A stretch of DNA of 33,592 nucleotides, from positions 1 to 33,592 of the forward strand of contig JAHFKB010000008.1 of the NCBI GenBank assembly GCA_023245565.1, read 5' to 3'. The notes beneath the pieces were generated by a model. That model was not told the origin of the DNA and did no database searches. It saw only the letters and a list, made by a program, of their open reading frames with translations. The position numbers and the translations under genes were made by a program. The stretch's first letter is position 1. Each line of letters opens with the position of its first letter. Below are positions 22,975 to 30,756 of the stretch, piece by piece. This stretch comes from an archaeon (GTDB lineage Archaea; Nanobdellota; Nanobdellia; SCGC-AAA011-G17; GW2011-AR18).

Positions 22975-23247
22975 ATGGAAAGAACATTTCAAAGAAGAAG
23001 TTTTGCACCAATAAGAGTTGGTGATGAAGTAGACGTAAAAATAGAAGCAGTTGGCGCAAAAGGTGATGGAATTGCTAAAATAAAAGGTTTCGTAATTTTT
23101 GTACCTGGTGCAAAAGAAGGTGAAACATTAAAAGTAAAGATATTAAAAGTTCTTAAAAAAATGAGCTTCGCTGAAGTTGTAGGACAATCAACTGGCCCTG
23201 TAGAAGAATCAAGTAGTGAAGAACAAGAAGAATCTGAAGAATATTAA
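22975..23247 (+). CDS. TRAM-domain RNA-binding protein
   Basis: 90 residues from the ATG at 22975. Residues about 15-70 are a TRAM domain: Val-Gly-Asp-Glu-Val-Asp-Val-Lys-Ile, Gly-Ala-Lys-Gly-Asp-Gly-Ile-Ala-Lys, Phe-Val-Ile-Phe-Val-Pro-Gly-Ala, and Gly-Glu-Thr-Leu-Lys-Val-Lys-Ile. The Glu/Ser-rich tail (about 74-90) is disordered. Small archaeal TRAM proteins bind RNA and can act as RNA chaperones, including in cold adaptation. It appears monocistronic, with its own T-rich terminator at 23248-23270. Confidence 0.92.
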   Translation: MERTFQRRSFAPIRVGDEVDVKIEAVGAKGDGIAKIKGFVIFVPGAKEGETLKVKILKVLKKMSFAEVVGQSTGPVEESSSEEQEESEEY

Positions 23248-23270
23248 TTTCTTCTTTTTTATTTATTTTA
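23248..23270 (+). terminator. T-rich transcription terminator after the TRAM gene
   Basis: Immediately after the stop codon comes a run of T-rich sequence with six consecutive Ts and further T tracts. Archaeal RNA polymerase terminates on oligo-T. It separates the TRAM transcript from the rfcS promoter just downstream. Confidence 0.5.
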
Positions 23271-23303
23271 AAATAATTATCAATCTACCACAGTCCAATT
23301 AAA

Positions 23304-23312
23304 TTTATAAAG
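23304..23312 (+). promoter_or_regulatory. TATA box of the clamp-loader operon
   Basis: TTTATAAAG centred 25 bases before the rfcS ATG at 23333, consistent with a leaderless rfcS message. Confidence 0.6.
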
Positions 23313-23332
23313 AAACTTAACATTCTTAGATT

Positions 23333-24280
23333 ATGGATTCACAATTATTTACAGAAAAATACAGGCCTTCTACATTTGATGAAATAAAAGGCCAAAAAGA
23401 AATAATAAAAAGAGTAAAAGCATTAGTAGAAAGTAAGAATATTCCACACATGTTATTCTCAGGACCAGCAGGTATTGGTAAAACAACAACTGCTTTAGTA
23501 ATTGCAAAACAGCTTCACAAAAATAATTGGAGAAATAATTTTCTAGAAATGAATGCATCAAGTGAAAGAGGAATAGATGTAATAAGAAATCAAGTAAAAG
23601 ACTATGCAAAAACAATGGCTATTGAAACTGATTCACCAAAAATAATTCTTCTAGATGAAGCAGATGCTTTAACAAAAGAAGCTCAGCAAGCACTAAGAAG
23701 AACTATGGAAACTTATTCAAATTCATGCAGGTTTATTTTATCTTGCAATTTAGTAAATAAAATAATAGATCCAATAAAAAGTAGATGTGCAATATTTAAA
23801 TTTAAACCTCTAGAAAAAGAAGAAATAACTCAAATAATAAAAGAAATTGGGAAAAATGAAAATATCTCAATTGATAGTGAAACAGTTCAATTATTATTTA
23901 ATCATTGTGGTGGAGATGTAAGACAATTGCAAAATATTTTACAATCATGCAGTGCAATGTCTAAGTCAATTACAAAAGAAGATATTAAACATTTCTTAAC
24001 TTCAATAGAATCTGAAGATATAAAAGAAATAATAAAATTAGCATTAAATCAGAATTTTATAGAAGCAAGAAAAAGATTATTAGATACAATGTTAAATCAT
24101 GGTTTATCTGGTTTAGATGTAGTAAAACAAATACAAAAAGAAGTTTTAAACCTACCAATGGATGATGAGAAAAAATTAAATATAATAGAAAGGTGTGGAG
24201 AAATAGAGTTTAGATTAGTAGAAGGTTCAGATGACTTTATACAAGTAGAAGCATTATTAGCATTTATAGCAAAAAAATGA
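23333..24280 (+). CDS. rfcS: Replication factor C small subunit
   Basis: 315 residues, normal size. AAA+ motifs: Walker A Gly-Pro-Ala-Gly-Ile-Gly-Lys-Thr at 44-51, Walker B Leu-Leu-Asp-Glu-Ala-Asp, sensor region, and the Ser-Arg-Cys box with its Arg finger. The C-terminal helical collar follows. Several RfcS copies plus one RfcL form the clamp loader that places PCNA on DNA. First gene of an operon with an HExxH protein and rfcL; no intein interrupts its P-loop, unlike MCM and HerA here. Confidence 0.97.
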   Translation: MDSQLFTEKYRPSTFDEIKGQKEIIKRVKALVESKNIPHMLFSGPAGIGKTTTALVIAKQLHKNNWRNNFLEMNASSERGIDVIRNQVKDYAKTMAIETDSPKIILLDEADALTKEAQQALRRTMETYSNSCRFILSCNLVNKIIDPIKSRCAIFKFKPLEKEEITQIIKEIGKNENISIDSETVQLLFNHCGGDVRQLQNILQSCSAMSKSITKEDIKHFLTSIESEDIKEIIKLALNQNFIEARKRLLDTMLNHGLSGLDVVKQIQKEVLNLPMDDEKKLNIIERCGEIEFRLVEGSDDFIQVEALLAFIAKK

Positions 24281-24855
24281 AAATACAATTTATTTATTCA
24301 TCAATATATGATAATTTACTTACAGACATGTCTAAGAAAGAATTTATAATAGAACAAATGAAAGAGATGGAATTATATAAAGATGAATTAGAAGCATCTT
24401 GGAAAAAAGAAGAAAATAAAATAATGAAAGAAATAGAAAATATTTCAAAATTAAAGTTCAAAGGAAATAAAAATTGTTACCTCGTATATCATATGAAATA
24501 TACAGCAATTTCAGCACCATTAACAATAAAAAAAAATCAGCATTTAGAAAGAGCAAAAACAATCCTTATTCATGAATTAATCCATATTTTATTAGAAGAT
24601 AACAGAGAAAAAATAATAAAATTAATAGAAAAAACATATCCAGAAGAAGAAATAGAATTTAAAATACATGTACCTGTTTTATTAATTACTAGAAGAGTTG
24701 TAGAGAAAATATATGGAGAAACAATATACGAAGAAATTTTAAGAGAAGAAATGAAAATAAATATTTTAAATTCAGTATGGCCCGAAGTAAACTCAATTTA
24801 TCCTAAATTCAAAAATGACATTATAAAATTTTTAAAAAATGAAAAGCTTCGTTGA
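24277..24855 (+). CDS. Unknown protein with HExxH zinc-protease-like motif inside the clamp-loader operon
   Basis: 192 residues, not assigned to a known family. A helical first half (charged, about 15-60) leads to a strand pair and then Leu-Ile-His99-Glu100-Leu-Ile-His103-Ile-Leu-Leu-Glu, the zincin HExxH pattern within a hydrophobic helix. A third ligand is uncertain; His131 or nearby Glu residues are candidates. It overlaps rfcS by four bases (ATGA) and rfcL by 17, so it is translated with both. Possible roles include a small DNA-associated protease of SprT/Wss1 type or a non-catalytic zinc protein; neither is shown. Confidence 0.65.
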   Translation: MKIQFIYSSIYDNLLTDMSKKEFIIEQMKEMELYKDELEASWKKEENKIMKEIENISKLKFKGNKNCYLVYHMKYTAISAPLTIKKNQHLERAKTILIHELIHILLEDNREKIIKLIEKTYPEEEIEFKIHVPVLLITRRVVEKIYGETIYEEILREEMKINILNSVWPEVNSIYPKFKNDIIKFLKNEKLR

Positions 24856-25990
24856 TAAATACAAACCAAACTTATCTAAAGATATTCCTCAAAAGTTAGA
24901 AATAATTAAAGATTTAATAAAAAATAAAAACCATATTTTAATTTATGGTCCAACAGGAAGTTGTAAAACTTCTTCTTTATACACAATAGCAAAGGAATTA
25001 GACTATGAAATAATTGAAGTTAATGCTTCTGATTTTAGAAATAAAGATCAAATAGAAAGTATAATAGGATCTGCATCAAAACAAAAAAGTCTGTTTCAAA
25101 AAGAAAAATTATTAATAATTGATGAAGTAGATTGCTTGTCTGGAACAGAAGATAGAGGGGGAGCACAAGCAATATCTAGTTTATTAAAAGAATCTAGTTT
25201 TCCAATTGCCTTAACAGCTAATGATCACCATAATGATAAATTAAAAGATATAAGAAAACAAGTAGAATTAATAGAATTTAAACCAATTCCTAGTAGAGAA
25301 ATTATAAACATAGTAAAAAATATCTGCATAAGTGAAAAAATAAAATTTACAGATGAAGCACTAAAAAATATTGCAGTAAATTCTAACGGTGACTTAAGAG
25401 CAGCACTAAATGATTTACAAAGTAGCATAATAAATCAAGAATTAATTATATTAAATGAAGAAAGAGAATATGAATTAGGAATTATGCATATTATTAACAA
25501 TGTTCTAAAATCAAAAAGCTTTGAAGCAAATAGATTATTAGAAAAATCAAATATTGACTTAAATGAATATTCTTTATGGTTAGATGAAAATATTCCTTTA
25601 GAATACAAGAATGAAAATGATTTGTTTAAAGCATATGAAATACTTTCAAAGGCAGACATTTTCAAAGGTAGAATTCGTAGATGGCAGCAATGGCGTTTAA
25701 TGTATTATCAAAGTTTATTATTATCTTCAGGAATTTCTATAGTTAAAAAAAATATAAACAACAATCTCACAAATTTCAAAAGATCTATGCGTCCTCTAAG
25801 AATATGGCAATTTAATATGAAAAATGCAAAGAAAAAATCAATTGCAAAGAAAATTTCTTCATACACACACACTTCAGTAAAAGAAGTTATAAATAATTTT
25901 AATAATTATAAATTTTTAATTAATTCAAATGTTCAAAAAGAATTAAAATTAGATGAAGAAGAAATAAATTATATAAAAAATATAAATTAA
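24839..25990 (+). CDS. rfcL: Replication factor C large subunit, with altered Walker A
   Basis: 383 residues, short compared with typical archaeal RfcL (about 450-500). N-terminal Val-Asp-Lys-Tyr-Lys-Pro matches the family start. Walker A reads Gly37-Pro-Thr-Gly-Ser-Cys-Lys-Thr44: the Gly before the Lys is Cys42. Walker B Ile-Ile-Asp-Glu-Val-Asp-Cys is intact, and the collar region follows. No PIP-box-like PCNA-binding end is visible at the C-terminus. Third gene of the clamp-loader operon; its stop overlaps the 64-residue gene's stop by four bases. Confidence 0.92.
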   Translation: MKSFVDKYKPNLSKDIPQKLEIIKDLIKNKNHILIYGPTGSCKTSSLYTIAKELDYEIIEVNASDFRNKDQIESIIGSASKQKSLFQKEKLLIIDEVDCLSGTEDRGGAQAISSLLKESSFPIALTANDHHNDKLKDIRKQVELIEFKPIPSREIINIVKNICISEKIKFTDEALKNIAVNSNGDLRAALNDLQSSIINQELIILNEEREYELGIMHIINNVLKSKSFEANRLLEKSNIDLNEYSLWLDENIPLEYKNENDLFKAYEILSKADIFKGRIRRWQQWRLMYYQSLLLSSGISIVKKNINNNLTNFKRSMRPLRIWQFNMKNAKKKSIAKKISSYTHTSVKEVINNFNNYKFLINSNVQKELKLDEEEINYIKNIN

Positions 25991-26181
25991 TTAGAAAAAG
26001 CTTCATCTCCACTTCTTAAGTTTTTCTTAGATTTAATTTCGCTTGCCATTTCAACTCTAGCTGATTTAATCAAAGCAACCATAGTATCACATCTTTCCAA
26101 AAAATCTTCTGGTTTCATTTCCTCATTTGGTAAATTAGTTCTAACACCCCTCATTATTTTTAAAGCCTGTTCAGCACTCAT
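25987..26181 (-). CDS. Small unknown protein (64 residues) downstream of FKBP
   Basis: Helical, charged, without cysteine motif apart from one Cys (about 31). ATG at 26181 is preceded by AGGAGG with an 8-base spacing, the best Shine-Dalgarno in the window, and follows the FKBP stop by 15 bases. This supports a real, well-translated gene in the FKBP operon. No family recognised. Confidence 0.7.
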   Translation of the reverse strand: MSAEQALKIMRGVRTNLPNEEMKPEDFLERCDTMVALIKSARVEMASEIKSKKNLRSGDEAFSN

Positions 26182-26189
26182 AATTTCAT

Positions 26190-26195
26190 CCTCCT
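26190..26195 (-). promoter_or_regulatory. Shine-Dalgarno of the 64-residue gene
   Basis: Perfect AGGAGG on the minus strand, eight bases before the ATG at 26181, located between the FKBP stop and this start. Confidence 0.8.
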
Positions 26196-26196
26196 A

Positions 26197-27048
26197 TTAT
26201 TTCTTTTGTACATTTTTAACATTAACTTCAAAAATTAAATCTTTACCAGCTAAAGGGTGATTACCATCAACATCAAAACTAGTTTCATTAAAAGCAATAA
26301 CTTTTCCAACTAATGTTCCAATAGGTGTAGGTAAAGCCATGCCCTGTCCTAATTGAGGATCTTGTCTTATAATAATAAATTCATCTCCAACACTTGTAAC
26401 TACAGAGCTCCAATCAACACTATTAAGTTTTACTTTATCCCCAACATTCAACAAATTTTCAATCTTTACAGTACTACTATTAACTTCTACAATTTTTAAA
26501 TTCCAAGGTAATAAATCATATTTTAGAATCTTTCCAACTTGAGGTTCACCTTCAAATAAACCATTATAAGAAGTCTTATTAATAATAGAATATTTTGTTA
26601 CATTTAAATCTCTTTTTAATCCTCTAAAAAATAATTCTTGTCTTACAGGACCATATGCTTTATCAAAACTTAAACTAAATTTTTTATTTTCACCTTTATT
26701 CATGCCAATAACTTGTTCTTCAAAACCAGGAATTAATTTACCATCACCTAAAATAAATGTTAATGGAGAATAAGTTTGTTTTTGTAAACCTACTTTAACA
26801 CCAACATCTTGTAAACTTGTATCAAAAACTTTACCATCGACATATAAAGTATAATCTAAAGTAACAGTATCACCTTGAGAAATTTTTGTTTTAGTAAATT
26901 GAGTAATTAATAAAAATAATAATACAGCAAGAACTACAACCCCAATTACAAGAGGAATAAAATTCTTCTTTTTTTGTAAAGGTTTATTTTCAACTTTATT
27001 CTTTTTAAAATTCTTACTTTGAGTTTTCCCCTTTTTCTTTGCAACCAT
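26197..27048 (-). CDS. Membrane-anchored FKBP-type peptidyl-prolyl isomerase
   Basis: 283 residues. A Lys-rich cytoplasmic tail (1-29) and one membrane segment (about 30-52) precede an extracellular FKBP domain. The FKBP core shows Gly-Asp-Thr-Val-Thr-Leu-Asp-Tyr-Thr-Leu, Val-Phe-Asp-Thr-Ser, and Ile-Pro-Gly-Phe-Glu-Glu-Gln-Val-Ile-Gly-Met. As in SlyD-type archaeal FKBPs a second, IF-like domain is present, ending with Asp-Gly-Asn-His-Pro-Leu-Ala-Gly-Lys-Asp-Leu. It likely assists folding of exported proteins. TATA-like TTTTAAATATTAAA (near 27066-27079) lies about 25 bases upstream. Confidence 0.92.
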   Translation of the reverse strand: MVAKKKGKTQSKNFKKNKVENKPLQKKKNFIPLVIGVVVLAVLLFLLITQFTKTKISQGDTVTLDYTLYVDGKVFDTSLQDVGVKVGLQKQTYSPLTFILGDGKLIPGFEEQVIGMNKGENKKFSLSFDKAYGPVRQELFFRGLKRDLNVTKYSIINKTSYNGLFEGEPQVGKILKYDLLPWNLKIVEVNSSTVKIENLLNVGDKVKLNSVDWSSVVTSVGDEFIIIRQDPQLGQGMALPTPIGTLVGKVIAFNETSFDVDGNHPLAGKDLIFEVNVKNVQKK

Positions 27049-27144
27049 AGAATATTCGAATAACTTTAATATTTAAAACTTTTGAAACTGTTGTAAAAGT
27101 AAAACAATATAATTTTAAACTATAAAACTTCTAAAATAACATAA

Positions 27145-27150
27145 AGAGGT
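27145..27150 (+). promoter_or_regulatory. Shine-Dalgarno of herA
   Basis: AGAGGT five bases before the ATG at 27156. A TATA-like CTATAAAAC near 27119-27127 would give a short leader. Confidence 0.6.
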
Positions 27151-27155
27151 TAAAA

Positions 27156-29594
27156 ATGTATGAAATAGTTGTTGGAAGATCTGATTCTGATAGAAAAGCA
27201 TTAGGAATACAAGGATCTGTATTTTTAGGAAAACATTATGTTAGAATGGGAAATACTACTTCTTTATCAAATAAAATATATTTAGATGTTGCAAAAACAC
27301 ATGTTGTATTAGTTTCTGGAAAAAGAGGTTGTTTAACAGAAGAGAGTATGATATTTACAGATAAAGGTTATAAGAAAATAAATGAATTTGATATTATAAA
27401 AGACAAAATATATTCTTTCAATAAAGAAAAAATGAATTTTATATTAGAAAAGGCCAAACTTCTAAAATACAAAGTAAATGAAGAATTATATAATATTAAA
27501 TTAGATGATGGTCAAGAAATAGTAGCAACTGCAGAACATCCATTTTTAGTAAAGGCTAATAAAAAATATTCATGGAAAATTGCAAGTGAATTAAATACAG
27601 AAGACAAAATTGTATCCCTATTAAAGCTACCAAATAAAAAAGTAAATGAACGCATTAGTGAAAGTTTAGCAAGATTATTAGGATTTACACTAGCAGATGG
27701 GACACTATTTGTAAGGAAAGGGAGATTTAAAGATGGAAGGGGGTATTGGTATAATGGAACAATAAAAAGATTAAGAATTTTTAATGCAGAAAATGAAGTT
27801 TTAGAAAGTGCTAAGGAGGATATAGAAAAGGAATTTGGAGTAACTGCTAGAAGATATAAAAGAAAAGATTGTAATTGTGAAGTGATAGAAGCAAGACATC
27901 AAAAAATAATTAACAAATTAATAGAATTGGGAGTACCTACAGGCGAAAAATCAAAAATAATAAGAGTTCCAAAAAAGATTTTCCTATCATCAAAAAAGAT
28001 TAAATCACAATTTTTAAAGGCAGCATTTTCTTGTGATGGATTTGTAAGTAAAAATGGAGCAAATATTATTTACTATTCTAATTCAGAATTATTTTTAAAA
28101 GATTTAGGGTTGTTGTTAGAAGATTTCGGGATACATAGTAAAATAAGACCTAAAAAAACAAAATGCAATGGAAAATATTTTTTAAGTTATTGTTTATCAA
28201 TTTGGGATTATAATTCAATAAAAAATTTTCAGAATGAAATAAGTTTTTTCTCTAAAGAAAAAAGAAATCGTGTAGAAAATAAGAAATTCTGGAGAATGAC
28301 AAGAAGGAAAAAAACAGAATATCTGTCAGAAAATCTATTTTTCCAAAAGATTTTAAAAATAAATAAAGAAAAACGAGATACATATGTCTATGATTTAAGA
28401 GTACCAAAAAATCATTCCTTTATTGTTAATGGAATTATATCACATAATAGTGGAAAGTCGTACACATTAGGTGTAGTAGCAGAAGAAATGGCACATCTTC
28501 CACCAGAAGTAAAAAATAAAATTGCAGTTTTAATGTTAGATACAATGGGAATTTTTTGGACAATGAGGTTTCCAAATGCAAAAGATGAAGATTTATTAGA
28601 TGAATGGAATTTACCAAAAAAATCATTAGATATAAATATTTATGTTCCAAAAGGAAAATTTCAAAGTTATAAAGATAAAGGAATACCAGCAGATTTCCCA
28701 TTCACAATTAATCCTTCAGAATTAAGTGCTCTAGATTGGTGCAATTCTTTTAATGTAAAAACAATAGATCCAATAGGTGTTGCAATTGAATCAACATTAT
28801 CAAAATTAAAAGAAGAAAAAGAAAATTATTCTGTAGAAGAAATAATATTAGCTATAGAAAAAAATATAAAATTAGATCAAAATATAAAATTAGCAACAAT
28901 AAATAGATTTTTAGCAGCAAAATCTTGGGGAATATTTAGTGAAGAAAGTACACCAATAAAAGAAATAGTATCAGCAGGAAAAGTTTCAGTTTTAGATTTA
29001 AGCGCTTACACAGAATGGAATATTAAAAACCTAGTAACTGGAATTATTTGTCAAAAATTAATGGAAGAAAGAGTAATAGCAAGAAAAAAAGAAGAAATGG
29101 AAGATGTAAAAAAAGGACATTCTTATTTTCAAACAACAATAGAAGGTACTGGAGGGGAATTACCTTTGGTGTGGATTTTATTAGATGAAGCTCATGAAAT
29201 GTTAAAAAAAGATGAAACTACACCAGCAACAGATGCATTAGTAACAATTTTAAGAGAAGGTCGTCAACCTGGAATAAGTTTAATTCTAGCAACACAGCAG
29301 CCTGGAGAAATTCATAGAGATGTAATTACACAAACAGATATTGTTCTTAGTCATAGAATAACTGCTAAAAGAGATATTGAAGCATTAAATAGTATGATGC
29401 AAAGTTATTTACCTGGTGCAATACAAAAATATTTTAATTTACTTCCAAAAGATAGAGGATCAGCAATAATTTTAGATGATAATTCTGAAAGAATTTATCC
29501 ATTACAAGTTCGTCCAAGATTTACATGGCATGGTGGAGAAGCCCCAACTGCTCTAAAATCAAAAGGTAAAGCTGCTAAAGAATTAGGATTATAA
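27156..29594 (+). CDS. herA: HerA-type DNA-translocating ATPase interrupted by an intein
   Basis: 812 residues; about 439 remain after removing the 373-residue intein (59-431). HerA is a hexameric ATPase of the FtsK/VirB4 superfamily that works with the NurA nuclease in DNA end resection. The N-terminus is a short HAS-barrel segment. Walker A is Gly-Lys-Arg-Gly plus Ser-Gly-Lys-Ser, restored by splicing. Walker B is Leu-Leu-Asp-Glu-Ala-His, and the Arg-Gln-Pro-Gly-Ile-Ser...Ala-Thr-Gln-Gln motif follows. No nurA, mre11 or rad50 lies in the window, so the usual operon is broken up or partners lie elsewhere. Confidence 0.92.
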   Translation: MYEIVVGRSDSDRKALGIQGSVFLGKHYVRMGNTTSLSNKIYLDVAKTHVVLVSGKRGCLTEESMIFTDKGYKKINEFDIIKDKIYSFNKEKMNFILEKAKLLKYKVNEELYNIKLDDGQEIVATAEHPFLVKANKKYSWKIASELNTEDKIVSLLKLPNKKVNERISESLARLLGFTLADGTLFVRKGRFKDGRGYWYNGTIKRLRIFNAENEVLESAKEDIEKEFGVTARRYKRKDCNCEVIEARHQKIINKLIELGVPTGEKSKIIRVPKKIFLSSKKIKSQFLKAAFSCDGFVSKNGANIIYYSNSELFLKDLGLLLEDFGIHSKIRPKKTKCNGKYFLSYCLSIWDYNSIKNFQNEISFFSKEKRNRVENKKFWRMTRRKKTEYLSENLFFQKILKINKEKRDTYVYDLRVPKNHSFIVNGIISHNSGKSYTLGVVAEEMAHLPPEVKNKIAVLMLDTMGIFWTMRFPNAKDEDLLDEWNLPKKSLDINIYVPKGKFQSYKDKGIPADFPFTINPSELSALDWCNSFNVKTIDPIGVAIESTLSKLKEEKENYSVEEIILAIEKNIKLDQNIKLATINRFLAAKSWGIFSEESTPIKEIVSAGKVSVLDLSAYTEWNIKNLVTGIICQKLMEERVIARKKEEMEDVKKGHSYFQTTIEGTGGELPLVWILLDEAHEMLKKDETTPATDALVTILREGRQPGISLILATQQPGEIHRDVITQTDIVLSHRITAKRDIEALNSMMQSYLPGAIQKYFNLLPKDRGSAIILDDNSERIYPLQVRPRFTWHGGEAPTALKSKGKAAKELGL
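27330..28448 (+). mobile_element. HerA intein (373 residues) with LAGLIDADG endonuclease, in Walker A
   Basis: Begins at Cys59 after Gly-Lys-Arg-Gly and ends at His430-Asn431 before Ser432-Gly-Lys-Ser. Block B is complete (Thr125-Ala-Glu-His128). Endonuclease helices: Leu-Leu-Gly-Phe-Thr-Leu-Ala-Asp-Gly (Asp181) and Ala-Phe-Ser-Cys-Asp-Gly (Asp294). Block F/G: Tyr-Asp-Leu-Arg-Val-Pro, His-Ser-Phe-Ile-Val-Asn-Gly, Ile-Ser-His-Asn. The insertion position within the P-loop matches MCM intein 1. Confidence 0.92.
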
Positions 29595-29996
29595 TTAGTT
29601 TTTATACTCTGTACCGTCTTTAGGCAATCTATTTCTAAATTTTCTCATATGTAAAAGAGCATCTTTCAAAATATTTAAATCATGTCTCTTAGAAAGATCA
29701 TAACCTATAAATAAACTATAAATATCTTTAATAATATGATATTCCTTATTAACAAAATGTTTTAAATTTCCTTTTGGTAAAAGTCCATTTAATAAACCAT
29801 AAGTTCTATCAATAGGATCTCTAAATGACATTAAATCTAACATGACTTCTTGAATAGAATCATTATCTCTATGAAAAACTAATAATAAAATTTGTTCATC
29901 TAATAAATTTAAAAATTTATCCCACTGTTCTAATAGTGAATTAACATCTAATGCTGGAGCTCTTACAGTTAATAGACCTCTTATTATTTTACTCAT
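29595..29996 (-). CDS. Unknown protein (133 residues)
   Basis: Not recognised. Helical, with hydrophobic faces (Leu-Leu-Leu-Val-Phe-His, about 38-43) and a basic C-terminal tail; no cysteines. Its start overlaps the end of the DUF2391-like membrane gene by four bases, so the two are translated together and may interact. Its stop abuts the herA stop with no base between. Confidence 0.6.
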   Translation of the reverse strand: MSKIIRGLLTVRAPALDVNSLLEQWDKFLNLLDEQILLLVFHRDNDSIQEVMLDLMSFRDPIDRTYGLLNGLLPKGNLKHFVNKEYHIIKDIYSLFIGYDLSKRHDLNILKDALLHMRKFRNRLPKDGTEYKN

Positions 29997-30616
29997 TCTC
30001 CACCTATTAAATCAGCAGCACAGGCCCCTATTATTGCAGGCAAACTTAAAACAGCAACTTGCCTATAAAGGAATTCTGTTTCAAAATGTGCACCACCAAA
30101 AACAAATAATGCAATCAATGTTGAAATTATAGTTACAGTATAAACAATAATTAATCTTAAAGGTAATATTGCAAATAATCTTGGATCATTAACTTTTCTA
30201 AAACCAGTATAATAAATCATAATTAAACCAACAGAAAAAGAAATTATAAAAAATAAGTTTGCTCTAAATGTAGTAATATTTTCTGCAAAATGTGCACCTT
30301 CTAAAATTGCAAAATGACTTACTAATCCAACAAATGCACCAATCATAGATTTACCTATATCCTTGTAAGTAACTTTTCTTAATGGATGAACTCCAACTTT
30401 TTCTCTAATTTTTAATTCTAAATTTTTTAAATCTTCAAATTCTTCTAATTGTTTTTTCTCTAAGTTAGAAAGTAAATGCTCTTCAGAATCTAATTTATCA
30501 ACCCTATTTATTTCTTTTTTTTCTAATTCCTCTATTCTTTTTTGTCCTTTAATTTGTTTTCTTTCTAAATCTAGAATTAAATCTAATTTATTTTTCTCAC
30601 TACTCTTTTTTTTCAT
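29993..30616 (-). CDS. Coiled-coil plus four-helix membrane protein (DUF2391-like)
   Basis: 207 residues. Residues 8-72 are a Glu/Lys/Leu-rich coiled coil. Then four likely membrane helices: 86-105, 118-137, 149-174 and 186-204. Gly-Ala-His-Phe occurs at 107-110 and again at 165-168, suggesting an internal duplication. The membrane part resembles the DUF2391 putative integral membrane family; function is unknown. A TATA-like TTTTATATAGG near 30639-30649 supports its own promoter. Confidence 0.7.
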   Translation of the reverse strand: MKKKSSEKNKLDLILDLERKQIKGQKRIEELEKKEINRVDKLDSEEHLLSNLEKKQLEEFEDLKNLELKIREKVGVHPLRKVTYKDIGKSMIGAFVGLVSHFAILEGAHFAENITTFRANLFFIISFSVGLIMIYYTGFRKVNDPRLFAILPLRLIIVYTVTIISTLIALFVFGGAHFETEFLYRQVAVLSLPAIIGACAADLIGGE

Positions 30617-30658
30617 CTAGATATTAGATTAGATATATCCTATATAAAATTATTGAAA

Positions 30659-30721
30659 TTGCTCAGAAGCTACTACCATCAATCATCCTTTCGTCTTCGG
30701 GTGTTCACCTCATCATTGCAA
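30659..30721 (-). ncRNA. Probable C/D box sRNA (2'-O-methylation guide)
   Basis: On the minus strand: TTGC stem, box C ATGATGA (30710-30716), two guide-length stretches separated by an ACGA-like D' and GATGAT-like C', box D CTGA (30663-30666), and GCAA closing a four-base stem. Total about 63 nt, typical of archaeal C/D sRNAs. It is clearly more GC-rich than the surrounding AT-rich spacer. A TATA-like TTTTTAAA (about 30742-30749) lies upstream on that strand. It would direct L7Ae, Nop5 and fibrillarin to methylate RNA; I could not assign the target. Confidence 0.6.
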
Positions 30722-30756
30722 ATAAAAATAAAGTCTAAAAGTTTAAAAACATTCTC

